Source: Bordetella sp. (GTDB taxonomy: Bacteria; Pseudomonadota; Gammaproteobacteria; Burkholderiales; Burkholderiaceae_B). From it: 5,492 nt of DNA. This document shows, piece after piece, positions 1 to 5,492 of the stretch. Where the stretch lies: positions 1 to 5,492 of the forward strand of contig DAIDKG010000276.1 of NCBI GenBank assembly GCA_027450125.1, in the 5' to 3' direction. Numbering within the stretch: position 1 is the stretch's first letter; every line of letters begins with the position of its first letter. The position numbers were made by a program, and so were the translations under genes. The notes beneath the pieces were generated by a model. It did not search any database, was not told where the DNA came from, and worked only from the letters and a program-made list of their open reading frames with translations.

Positions 1-267
1 ATGGCGGCGGCGCTGCTGATGGCCCTGAAATGGACGCTGAACCTGATCGTCTGGATGACACTGGCCCAGGCTGTGCTTTCGTGGGTCAACCCGCTCTCGC
101 CCCTGATGCCCATCCTTCACACGCTGACGCGCCCCCTGCTCGACCCCATCCGGCATATCCTGCCGCGCACGGGCGGCATCGATTTTTCGCCCCTGCTGCT
201 GCTGGTGATCGCGCAGGTGCTGCTGATGGTGCTGACCCGCGTGGGCTACGGCATTTTGGGTATCTAG
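1..267 (+). CDS. YggT family integral membrane protein, C-terminal part (5' end probably cut by window)
   Basis: The 88 visible residues match the second half of a YggT-family inner-membrane protein. They show a hydrophobic helix at about residues 9-29, the conserved stretch around residues 30-66 with NPLSP, a P-LLDPIR-ILP segment and GGIDFSPL, and then a second hydrophobic helix at about 64-86. Known family members are about 180-190 residues long and carry two such repeats, so this is most likely the C-terminal repeat of a gene that begins left of the window. The ATG at base 1 would then be an internal methionine; no upstream sequence is available to test this. The family's role is poorly defined; it has been linked to osmotic-stress tolerance and, in other lineages, to membrane or division functions. 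The gene ends with TAG and converges on the minus-strand lipoprotein gene across a hairpin terminator. The family call is firm; the start is not. Confidence 0.9.
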   Translation: MAAALLMALKWTLNLIVWMTLAQAVLSWVNPLSPLMPILHTLTRPLLDPIRHILPRTGGIDFSPLLLLVIAQVLLMVLTRVGYGILGI

Positions 268-454
268 CTAGGACCCGCCGACATCCAGATCACGCGTGAG
301 CCTTGAACGCGTGCAACATTGCAACGCCTCGTGATGGCCTGGGCCGCCGGTGCAGCGGAACGCGCCCGGTTCCGCGCGCCGATAGGCTGTTCATTCCGGC
401 CGTTAACGCTACCGACTGAATACCTGCCGCGCGGCATCGCTTTGCCCGCAAATG
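268..454. other. noncoding spacer after yggT, with a hairpin lacking a T-tract
   Basis: I see no convincing gene in this spacer; the short frames through it look like chance openings. It contains a perfect 7-bp inverted repeat, GCGGAAC (355-361) / GTTCCGC (369-375), with a 7-nt loop. No run of T follows on either strand, so it is not a standard intrinsic terminator. A smaller inverted repeat, TGCAA (312-316) / TTGCA (319-323), lies upstream. These could be processing or stability elements at the 3' end of the yggT transcript, or they may mean nothing. Confidence 0.4.
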
Positions 455-482
455 AAAACCCCCGGATCCTGCCGGGGGTTTT
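455..482. terminator. bidirectional intrinsic terminator between yggT and the lipoprotein gene
   Basis: AAAACCCCCGG (455-465) is perfectly complementary to CCGGGGGTTTT (472-482), leaving a 6-nt loop. The GC core is 7 bp, flanked by an A-tract on one side and a T-tract on the other, so it can terminate transcription on both strands. It lies 187 nt after the yggT stop and 18 nt after the lipoprotein gene stop (501-503, minus strand), exactly where a shared terminator for two convergent genes belongs. Confidence 0.9.
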
Positions 483-500
483 CGTGTCGAGGTTCGCGCT

Positions 501-1001
501 TTACAGCGGCGCCACGCGCGTGGGGCCCGCGCCGCTGATGACCTGCACGCGCTGGCCAACGCTCAAGGGCTGATCTGCGGCCTGCGCAATGACGCGCGTC
601 TCGCCGTTGTCCAGGCGCACCGTGATTTCGTAGCCCGAAGTCTTGCCCATATGATCCTCGATCGCGTTGCCCGCCAAGGCGCCCAGGACGGCGCCGCCTA
701 CGGCCGCCAGCGCATTGCCCATGCCGCGGCCGACACCCGCGCCAGCCACACCGCCCACGACGCCGCCGGCAACCGCGCCGACGCCGGACGTGCCGCTTTT
801 CTCGATGGTGATGGGGCGCAGGTTGGTGATGGTGCCGGTACGGACGATCTGCTCACGCTGGGCCTGCCCATAGGTGTAGACGCTGCTGGAGGCGCTGGGC
901 GTGGCGCATCCGGCCAGCACCGACAGGGACAAGCCCAAAGCGGCAACGGCCGTCCAGCGGCCGGCTCGCGAAAAAGTGGAAAGCGTCACTTGCGTCGTCA
1001 T
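501..1001 (-). CDS. glycine-zipper outer-membrane lipoprotein, SlyB/Pcp type
   Basis: This gene encodes a predicted envelope lipoprotein of 166 residues. The N-terminus has a basic segment (R12, R15), a hydrophobic core (about 18-29) and a lipobox L29-A30-G31-C32, so it should be cleaved and lipidated at C32 by Lgt/LspA. Residues 72-113 form a glycine zipper with GxxxG-like spacing (G-rich, two hydrophobic stretches), the hallmark of the SlyB / 17-kDa surface antigen (Pcp) families. The C-terminal part (about 122-158) is a small soluble domain with an alternating pattern typical of beta strands. SlyB-like proteins are envelope-integrity factors; the exact role here is unknown. I chose the ATG at 999-1001 because a GGAG motif sits 8 nt upstream. 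An in-frame TTG at 1005-1007 would add two residues but lies only 2 nt from that motif. The gene is followed by the shared terminator. The family call is solid; the symbol slyB would be a guess. Confidence 0.92.
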   Translation of the reverse strand: MTTQVTLSTFSRAGRWTAVAALGLSLSVLAGCATPSASSSVYTYGQAQREQIVRTGTITNLRPITIEKSGTSGVGAVAGGVVGGVAGAGVGRGMGNALAAVGGAVLGALAGNAIEDHMGKTSGYEITVRLDNGETRVIAQAADQPLSVGQRVQVISGAGPTRVAPL

Positions 1002-1136
1002 GTCCAAAGCTCCAGATCGGAACGTTTCCCGGCACGGCCCGCAGCCGCCGGGAAAGCAACTTCATTTTAGTCCTGCCGGCAACCACCCCGGCGGCGCGAT
1101 GAAACCAGGCGCAACCGCTGCAGCGCGCGCGGCGCC
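1002..1136 (-). promoter_or_regulatory. structured 5' region of the lipoprotein gene
   Basis: This 135-nt spacer separates the kinase stop from the lipoprotein start. It holds a perfect 9-bp inverted repeat (TTTCCCGGC at 1025-1033, GCCGGGAAA at 1047-1055) with a 13-nt loop that can itself pair (GGC 1036-1038 with GCC 1044-1046). The hairpin starts 11 nt upstream of the ribosome binding site. No T-tract follows on the minus strand, so it is not an obvious terminator for the kinase gene. Upstream of it, TAAAAT (1064-1069, minus strand) resembles a -10 box, but I find no matching -35 at the right distance, so the promoter is only a possibility. The region is compatible with independent transcription of the lipoprotein gene and a 5' UTR stem-loop. 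Confidence 0.4.
1010..1013 (-). promoter_or_regulatory. ribosome binding site deciding the lipoprotein start
   Basis: GGAG, read on the minus strand, lies 8 nt before the ATG at 999-1001 but only 2 nt before the alternative TTG at 1005-1007. This spacing favours the ATG. Confidence 0.7.
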
Positions 1137-2081
1137 TCAGGCCGGCAAGCCGATACCGTACGAGGCGCGCAGCAGGTCGTCGATCTCGCAGCGGGTCGGT
1201 TGGTGATTCTGCGCTCCGCGCGCGGCGATCTTGATGGATCCCATCACATTGGCCAGCCGGCAGCTGTCCAGCCAGTTCCAGCCCTGGGTCAGCCCATAGA
1301 CCAGGCCGGCGCGATGCGCATCGCCGCAGCCGGTGGGATCGACCACGGCCGCCGCCTGGACGGGCGGCACTTCGATGGTCTGCCCGTCCGCCATGAGCGT
1401 CGCGCCCTCGCCGCCGCGCGTCACGACGACAGCCTGCATGGTCCTGGCGATATCGGCGATCTTGCGACCGGTGCGCTGCTCGATGACGCTGGCCTCGTAG
1501 TCGTTGGCGGTGAGCACCTGCGCCAGCCGGATCATGCGTTCGATATCCGCGCCGTCGAACAGCGGCATGGCCTGGCCCAGGTCGAAAATGAAGGGAATGC
1601 CGAGCTTGTTCATGCGCTCGGCGTGGGCGAACATGCCTTCCTTCGCATCGGGCGAGATCACGCCCCATGCCGCCCCGGTATGCGCGCCGAAATCGTTTTG
1701 CGCGGAGATGCCCATGGCGCCCGGGTGAAAGGCCGTGATCTGGTTGTCGTCCAGATCGGTGGTGATCCAGCATTGCGCGGTCAGCGTGCCGGGCACGACC
1801 TTGACGTGCGCCGTGCTGATGTCCAGGTCCTTCAGTCGCTGCAGATAGCCGCCGGCATCCTCGCCCACGCTGGCCACGGGCAGGGGCGTGCCTCCCAGCA
1901 GTTTCAGGTTGTACGCCACGTTGCCGGCGCAGCCGCCGAACTCGCGTCGCAGCGTAGGCACCAGAAAGGACACGGATAGCGTGCGGATGCGATCGGGCAG
2001 GATGTGTTCGCCGAAATGCCCTTCGAACAGGGCGATGGCGTCGAATGCCATCGAACCGCAGACCAGTACGGGAGCCGTCAT
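1137..2081 (-). CDS. PfkB-family carbohydrate/nucleoside kinase
   Basis: The product is a 314-residue cytoplasmic kinase of the ribokinase (PfkB) superfamily, which transfers phosphate from ATP to a sugar or nucleoside hydroxyl. Visible signatures in order are: an N-terminal beta strand with G9-S10 and D14; the substrate-side motif FGGCAGN (residues 48-54); N193-x-x-E196, equivalent to the family's NxxE metal/ATP motif; TRGGEG (221-226) in the ATP-binding part; and DPTGCGD (248-254) forming the anion hole with D254 as the expected catalytic base. The usual family form of this last motif is DTxGAGD; the DPTGCGDA-RAG variant is, as I recall, typical of a subgroup often labelled adenosine-kinase-like, but the substrate cannot be assigned from sequence. 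An AAGG ribosome binding site (2089-2092) lies 7 nt upstream of the ATG. The gene follows the DUF3426 gene by only 21 nt, so the two are very probably co-transcribed. Length is normal and the gene looks intact. Confidence 0.93.
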   Translation of the reverse strand: MTAPVLVCGSMAFDAIALFEGHFGEHILPDRIRTLSVSFLVPTLRREFGGCAGNVAYNLKLLGGTPLPVASVGEDAGGYLQRLKDLDISTAHVKVVPGTLTAQCWITTDLDDNQITAFHPGAMGISAQNDFGAHTGAAWGVISPDAKEGMFAHAERMNKLGIPFIFDLGQAMPLFDGADIERMIRLAQVLTANDYEASVIEQRTGRKIADIARTMQAVVVTRGGEGATLMADGQTIEVPPVQAAAVVDPTGCGDAHRAGLVYGLTQGWNWLDSCRLANVMGSIKIAARGAQNHQPTRCEIDDLLRASYGIGLPA

Positions 2082-2102
2082 GTAATTACCTTAAAAGGGG
2101 AT

Positions 2103-3512
2103 TCAGGGAAAAAATACCTTGAGGCCGAAGCCGTTGATCTGCAGCCCCTTGACGACGATAGGCACCGAAATCGTCACCTCCGCGCCCGCCGCCATGGGGC
2201 CTGTGGTGCCCGGCGGCAGGTAGTCGCGGGGCAGGATGACCTTCTCGGCCACGACCGTGTCCGACTTGTCGCGCAGCTTCAGATCCAGCGCGGGCCACTC
2301 CTGGTCTTTCTCGTAGCGGTTGCGCAGCACCGCGCCGAGGACCATGCGGGAGGTGCCGTCCGCGGCGGGCGCGGTGCCCGGTGCCGCGGCGCCCGACGCA
2401 ACGGTGCCCGACGCATCCCCGGCCTGCAGCGCATTGTTCGGCGGCGTCATGCGCAGCGACGAGGACTCGATCCAGATGCGCTCGATGCGCCGGGCGTAGC
2501 TGACCTTGCATCCCAGCGCCTTGCAGACGCCGACGAACGCCGGCCGCAGCCCCGGCATGGAGATGGTGATGGGCGTTCGGTAGACATAGAGCAGCTGCCC
2601 GCACAGCGCCAGGCAACCCAGCAGGCAGAGCCAGGTCCATGCGCGGCGCCGGATGTGATGGCTCTTGATGAGGTCCTGGTCGAGGAACTGCGGCGGCGCG
2701 CGTCCCACGTCGGTGGCGCTGGAATAACGGGTCCGGACATCGCCATAGACGCCTTCGCCGGGCACGTCCTGGTCGACGGCGTCCTGCCGGAAGCCCCCTA
2801 CCGTGAATTCGGGTTCGTCCTGGTCTGCAAGGGGGTCGTCGGGATCGTAGGCCCGGATGGGAACGTGCGCCGCATCGTCTTGCGGCACAGTGTGGATGTC
2901 GGGCACATCGTGGACGACCGTCAGGCCGGCCGGCACCGCGACGCGGATGAAGCCTTGCCCGCCACCGAGCCGGTCGCCCGCATGGATGGCGTCCGAGGCG
3001 CGCCCGTCGGCATGCACGCGCATTTCGTCGGGTATGCGCTCGGGGACTTGCGCAGACGGCTGCACGTCGCGATTGCGGCCACGCAGCACTGCGGGAGGAT
3101 CGGCAGAAAAAAACGGCGGGCTGGCCGAAATGGCTGGACTTGCCGGGCCCGGCGAAATGACCGGACTTGCCGGGCTTGTCGAAATGGCCGGACTTGCCGG
3201 AATGGCAGGGCCGGCCGGACTCGACGGCGCAGCCGACAGCTCAGGCGCGCGGTTGAGCGGCGAACCGGCCTGGGATTTGGCCAGGTAGGAAGGAAGCGGC
3301 GCCGCGGCGGCTGGCGTTGCCGGAGCGGGCGGCACGACCGGCACGGCAACAGGCGCCGCTGCCGGCGCGGCCTCTGCGCCTTCCAGGCAGGCACGGCCAT
3401 CGAAAACCGTGCCGCAGGAGCCGCAGCGCACCAGTCCGTTACGCACGCGCAATTGATCCGCCACGACCTTGAAGGCCGTACGGCAATTGGGACAACGGGT
3501 AGTGAGCGCCAT
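2103..3512 (-). CDS. zinc-ribbon and DUF3426 domain membrane protein, function unknown
   Basis: This gene encodes 469 residues in four parts. Residues 1-39 form an MJ0042-type zinc ribbon with CPNC (C7, C10) and CGSC (C30, C33). Residues about 43-290 are a long Pro/Ala-rich then acidic linker, likely disordered, including three tandem nine-residue repeats at 105-131. A basic patch HHIRRR precedes one transmembrane helix at about 292-311. Residues about 312-469 are a DUF3426 domain, recognisable by LRPAF, C330/C335, an IESSSL strand, LRNR, QEWPALDL and RDYLPPG. By the positive-inside rule the zinc ribbon is cytoplasmic and DUF3426 periplasmic. A low-complexity Ala/Gly stretch (about 361-388) interrupts DUF3426 between two conserved strands. 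Proteins of this architecture are found beside prmA in betaproteobacteria and are of unknown function. The start is fixed by the zinc ribbon lying at residue 7, although I see no good Shine-Dalgarno motif. It lies 34 nt after prmA. Confidence 0.92.
   Translation of the reverse strand: MALTTRCPNCRTAFKVVADQLRVRNGLVRCGSCGTVFDGRACLEGAEAAPAAAPVAVPVVPPAPATPAAAAPLPSYLAKSQAGSPLNRAPELSAAPSSPAGPAIPASPAISTSPASPVISPGPASPAISASPPFFSADPPAVLRGRNRDVQPSAQVPERIPDEMRVHADGRASDAIHAGDRLGGGQGFIRVAVPAGLTVVHDVPDIHTVPQDDAAHVPIRAYDPDDPLADQDEPEFTVGGFRQDAVDQDVPGEGVYGDVRTRYSSATDVGRAPPQFLDQDLIKSHHIRRRAWTWLCLLGCLALCGQLLYVYRTPITISMPGLRPAFVGVCKALGCKVSYARRIERIWIESSSLRMTPPNNALQAGDASGTVASGAAAPGTAPAADGTSRMVLGAVLRNRYEKDQEWPALDLKLRDKSDTVVAEKVILPRDYLPPGTTGPMAAGAEVTISVPIVVKGLQINGFGLKVFFP
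3120..3200 (-). repeat. three tandem 27-bp in-frame repeats in the zinc-ribbon gene
   Basis: Three contiguous 27-bp units (3120-3146, 3147-3173, 3174-3200) share the run CGAAATG followed, after two variable bases, by the invariant GGACTTGCCGG that closes each unit. Translated on the minus strand they give three nine-residue units of pattern P-A-S-P-(A/V)-I-S-x-x (residues 105-131). A more degenerate fourth copy may follow at 3201-3227. There are no spacers between the units, so this is a minisatellite inside a coding linker, not a CRISPR. Confidence 0.85.
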
Positions 3513-3546
3513 GCGCTATTTTAATGTGAACGGTGTGAACCGCAGA
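3513..3546 (-). other. prmA - zinc-ribbon gene spacer with a TGTGAAC direct repeat
   Basis: This 34-nt gap contains two copies of TGTGAAC (3525-3531 and 3534-3540, + strand), 9 bp apart, and an AT-rich patch, TAAAAT on the minus strand (3518-3523), immediately before the zinc-ribbon gene ATG. No clear Shine-Dalgarno motif precedes that ATG. The spacing suits read-through transcription from prmA; the repeat may be a coincidence. Confidence 0.35.
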
Positions 3547-4512
3547 TTAATTCCGCTGGCCGTGCAGGCAGACCCAGCCCTCGCGCGCGCGCCAGACCGA
3601 CATCGCGATCCAGGGCGCATAGGCGGCCGCCACTTCCTGGGCCTGGCGCTCCAGCACGCCCGACAGGACCAGATGGCCGCCTGGCGCCACCCGGCCGGCC
3701 AGCATCGGCGCCAGCACCTTGAGCGGGTTGGACAGGATGTTGGCCACCACGACCTGGAAGCCGCCCTCGGGCAGGCCGCCGGGCAGCATGGCCGACAGCT
3801 CGACACGGTTGGCCGCGGCGTTGTCGATGGTCGATTGCACCGCCTGCGGATCGATGTCGACGGCCAGCGTGGCGCCCGCTCCCAGCTTGCGTGCGGCGAT
3901 GGCCAGGATGCCCGAGCCGCAGCCATAGTCCAGCAAGGTGGCGCCGACCGGCATGTCGGCTTCGAGCCAGGCCAGGCATAAATGCGTGGTGGGATGGCTG
4001 CCGGTGCCGAAGGCCAGTCCCGGATCGAGCTCGATGCGCACCACGCCTGGCGCCATATAGGCGGGCTCGGCATCGGGCGTGGACGCAAGGTCGGGCGGCA
4101 AGCCATCGCGCTCGGCGTCCGGATCCGCTACCTTGTGCCAGCTCGGAATGATCCAGAGTTTTCCGGAAATTTCGATGGGACCGAACTGCGACTGCGTCAG
4201 CCGCACCCAGTCGGCATCGGGCACGTCGCGCAAGAACCAATCCTGCCCCAGCGAGGCGTCCAAGCCGGAATCGGCCAGGGCGGCCTCGATCAGCTGCGCC
4301 GGATCGGCGCCGTCCGAGAGCAGGGCCACCACCCGGTTGCGGTCCCAGGCCTGCACGTCGGGCTCGCCGCCAGGCTCGCCGAACAGGGGCCGCTCGCCCG
4401 CCGTGCCTTCATCGGCATCCTCGACGGACACCGACAACGCGCCGGCTTCGAGCAGCGCGTCGGAAAATGCCTCGGCCTGGGCTTCGCGGCAGTGGAGAAC
4501 GAGTTCTCGCAT
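3547..4512 (-). CDS. prmA: ribosomal protein L11 methyltransferase PrmA
   Basis: PrmA trimethylates lysines and the N-terminal amino group of ribosomal protein L11 using S-adenosylmethionine. The product is 321 residues. The N-terminal L11-recognition domain begins with MRELVLHC and includes SDALLEAGA (17-25), which resembles E. coli PrmA. It is followed by DADWVR (98-104 region), LWIIPSW (119-125), LDPGLAFGTGSHPTT (162-176), the SAM-binding motif I DYGCGSGILAIA (195-206), the acidic motif VDIDPQA (218-224) and the catalytic-region VVANILSNPL (255-264). E. coli PrmA is 293 residues; much of the excess is an insertion at about 128-155, rich in Asp, Pro and Ala, between PSW and LDPG. The start is well supported: GGAGG at 4519-4523 lies 6 nt upstream and the N-terminus aligns with the family. 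The reading frame stays open 92 codons further upstream into accC, but that part does not resemble PrmA. It probably belongs to an acc-prmA transcription unit. Confidence 0.96.
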   Translation of the reverse strand: MRELVLHCREAQAEAFSDALLEAGALSVSVEDADEGTAGERPLFGEPGGEPDVQAWDRNRVVALLSDGADPAQLIEAALADSGLDASLGQDWFLRDVPDADWVRLTQSQFGPIEISGKLWIIPSWHKVADPDAERDGLPPDLASTPDAEPAYMAPGVVRIELDPGLAFGTGSHPTTHLCLAWLEADMPVGATLLDYGCGSGILAIAARKLGAGATLAVDIDPQAVQSTIDNAAANRVELSAMLPGGLPEGGFQVVVANILSNPLKVLAPMLAGRVAPGGHLVLSGVLERQAQEVAAAYAPWIAMSVWRAREGWVCLHGQRN

Positions 4513-4717
4513 CCTCAGCCTCCGCGCCGCCGCACGCCGGCGTCCGGCCCCCGTGCAGGGGTCGATGCATGGGGGGGCGCAAACGAAAAAAACGGCCCCT
4601 TGGGCAATGAGCCCGAGCCCGGTGCAGTCCCCGCGGACCGCGCGGCGGCCGGCGAGCCGGCGCGGCATGCAGGCCGCAACGCGGAAGACGGGCGACGATG
4701 AGCGTGGGGAGCGTTCA
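4513..4717 (-). promoter_or_regulatory. structured accC-prmA spacer, possible weak terminator or attenuator
   Basis: This 205-nt spacer holds no convincing gene. Read on the minus strand from accC, it has a GC-rich inverted repeat (CCGCGC 4638-4643 with GCGCGG 4660-4665, inner CCGG 4649-4652 with CCGG 4657-4660). Next comes a weak stem (4594-4598 with 4609-4613, 5 bp including one G-T pair, or 4595-4598 with 4602-4605) followed almost directly by seven T residues (4592 down to 4586), which looks like an imperfect intrinsic terminator. A run of seven C (4577 down to 4571), a 4-bp hairpin (4549-4552 with 4558-4561) and a 10-bp palindrome (4534-4543) follow, then the prmA ribosome binding site. 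These could reduce read-through from accC into prmA. The stems are short, so this remains a hypothesis. Confidence 0.35.
4519..4523 (-). promoter_or_regulatory. prmA ribosome binding site
   Basis: GGAGG on the minus strand, 6 nt before the ATG at 4510-4512, is the strongest Shine-Dalgarno match in the window. It settles the prmA start against the longer open frame that continues upstream. Confidence 0.8.
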
Positions 4718-5492
4718 TTACTTGGGACGCTGTTCCAGCTTGTGCTCCAGGTAATGGATGCTGGTGCCGCCTTCCATGAAACGGGCATCCTGCATCAGAT
4801 CGCGGTGCAGCGGGATGTTGGTCTGGATGCCCTCGACCACCATCTCGGACAGGGCGATGCGCATGCGCGCCATGGCCTGCTCGCGGGTCTCGCCGTAGGT
4901 GATGATCTTGGCGATCATCGAATCGTAATTGGGCGGTACGAAATAGCCGTTGAAGACGTGGGAGTCGATACGCACGCCCGGACCGCCCGCCACGTGCCAG
5001 TTGGTGATGCGCCCGGGGCTGGGCGTGAAGCGGAACGGGTCTTCCGCGTTGATGCGGCATTCGATGGCGTGGCCCTTGAGGGTGATGTCGCGCTGGCGCA
5101 GGGCGAACTTCTCGCCGGCGGCGATCAGGATCTGCTGCTGCACGATGTCCACGCCGGTGATCAGCTCGGTGACCGGGTGTTCGACCTGAACGCGCGTATT
5201 CATCTCGATGAAGTAGAACTCGCCATCCTCGTACAGGAACTCGAAGGTGCCCGCGCCGCGGTAGCCCATTTTGCGGCACGCATCGGCGCAGCGGTCGCCC
5301 ACGCGCTCGATCAGGCGGCGCGCGATGCCGGGGGCCGGCGCCTCCTCGATGACCTTCTGGTGGCGCCGCTGCATGGAGCAGTCGCGTTCGCCCAGCCACA
5401 CCGCGTTGCGCCCGCCGTCGGCCAGCACCTGGATCTCCACGTGGCGCGGATTTTCCAGGAATTTCTCGAGGTAGACCTCGGGGTTGTTGAAG
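4718..5492 (-). CDS. accC: acetyl-CoA carboxylase biotin carboxylase subunit AccC, partial (5' end outside window)
   Basis: AccC carboxylates the biotin on the carrier protein AccB with ATP and bicarbonate, the first half-reaction of acetyl-CoA carboxylase in fatty-acid synthesis. The visible 257 residues correspond to residues 193-449 of the E. coli enzyme (recalled, not aligned by program), giving the same C-terminal length. Key residues are present: H209 in [10 protein letters not shown]238 in QRRHQKV, E276 in GTFEF, E288, N290 and R292 in [13 protein letters not shown], and R338 in ECRINAEDP (E. coli numbering). The frame runs off the right edge, starting with F-N-N-P-E-V-Y in frame; a GTG at 5438-5440 is an internal valine, not a start. 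The N-terminal ATP-grasp part, and probably accB, should lie just beyond the window on the right. The gene ends with TAA at 4718-4720 and looks intact where visible. Confidence 0.97.
   Translation of the reverse strand, partial: FNNPEVYLEKFLENPRHVEIQVLADGGRNAVWLGERDCSMQRRHQKVIEEAPAPGIARRLIERVGDRCADACRKMGYRGAGTFEFLYEDGEFYFIEMNTRVQVEHPVTELITGVDIVQQQILIAAGEKFALRQRDITLKGHAIECRINAEDPFRFTPSPGRITNWHVAGGPGVRIDSHVFNGYFVPPNYDSMIAKIITYGETREQAMARMRIALSEMVVEGIQTNIPLHRDLMQDARFMEGGTSIHYLEHKLEQRPK

Noticed and set aside
1005..1007. TTG start for the lipoprotein gene
   Set aside because: It lies only 2 nt from the GGAG motif; the ATG two codons later has 8-nt spacing.
853..1773. 306-codon minus-strand frame spanning the kinase and lipoprotein genes
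   Set aside because: It is a frame shadow of the kinase gene with no domain signature, and it covers the noncoding lipoprotein leader.
3120..3200. CRISPR-like repeat array
   Set aside because: The units are directly contiguous with no spacers, keep the coding frame and encode a proline-rich linker.
2004..3524. 506-codon open frame on the + strand opposite the zinc-ribbon gene
   Set aside because: It is antisense to a gene with clear domains. Its translation is Arg/Gly/Ala/His-rich with no recognisable motif, as expected for a shadow frame in GC-rich DNA.
4571..4577. Run of seven G/C as a phase-variation tract
   Set aside because: Seven is short for efficient slippage, it is intergenic, and no promoter elements at suitable spacing flank it; kept only as part of the spacer description.
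4513..4788. A longer PrmA starting up to 92 codons upstream, inside accC
   Set aside because: The extra residues do not resemble PrmA, overlap the accC C-terminus in another frame, and the strong GGAGG at 4519-4523 points to the ATG at 4510-4512.
4515..5399. Long minus-strand frame overlapping accC and the accC-prmA spacer
   Set aside because: It is out of frame with accC, whose catalytic residues are all conserved; the product is Arg/Ala/His-rich without domains.
5438..5440. GTG as a start of a short AccC-like protein
   Set aside because: The frame continues upstream to the window edge with conserved AccC residues ([11 protein letters not shown]), so this codon is an internal valine.

Overview
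The window reads as ordinary chromosomal housekeeping DNA from a high-GC betaproteobacterium, most likely Burkholderiales/Alcaligenaceae (Bordetella or Achromobacter type). Three things suggest this: strong G/C preference at third codon positions, protein sequences typical of that group, and the gene neighbourhood accC - prmA - zinc-ribbon/DUF3426 gene - PfkB-type kinase. The genus is recalled from family resemblance; no search was run.

Layout, left to right. The 3' part of a yggT-family membrane-protein gene lies on the + strand (1-267). It faces a minus-strand block across a noncoding gap (268-500) that holds a strong bidirectional hairpin terminator (455-482). All remaining genes are on the minus strand and are transcribed right to left: a biotin carboxylase gene (accC, only its 3' 60% inside the window), prmA (ribosomal protein L11 methyltransferase), a large gene for an N-terminal zinc ribbon / single transmembrane helix / DUF3426 protein, a PfkB-family sugar or nucleoside kinase gene, and a glycine-zipper outer-membrane lipoprotein gene of the SlyB/Pcp type.

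The gaps are 205 nt (accC-prmA), 34 nt (prmA-DUF3426), 21 nt (DUF3426-kinase) and 135 nt (kinase-lipoprotein). prmA, the DUF3426 gene and the kinase gene are therefore probably co-transcribed, perhaps as the distal part of an acc operon. The lipoprotein gene has a long, structured 5' region and may be its own unit. Functionally the block mixes fatty-acid precursor supply (AccC), ribosome modification (PrmA), an uncharacterised membrane-anchored zinc-ribbon protein, a kinase of unknown substrate and an envelope lipoprotein. The linkage looks like conserved gene order rather than a pathway.

I found no mobile element, RNA gene, CRISPR array or defence-like system, and nothing that amounts to a new biological system. 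The points most worth a second look are a 27-bp in-frame tandem repeat in the zinc-ribbon gene, an evenly spaced cysteine triplet in that protein's membrane helix, the structured 205-nt accC-prmA spacer, and a perfect 9-bp hairpin upstream of the lipoprotein gene.
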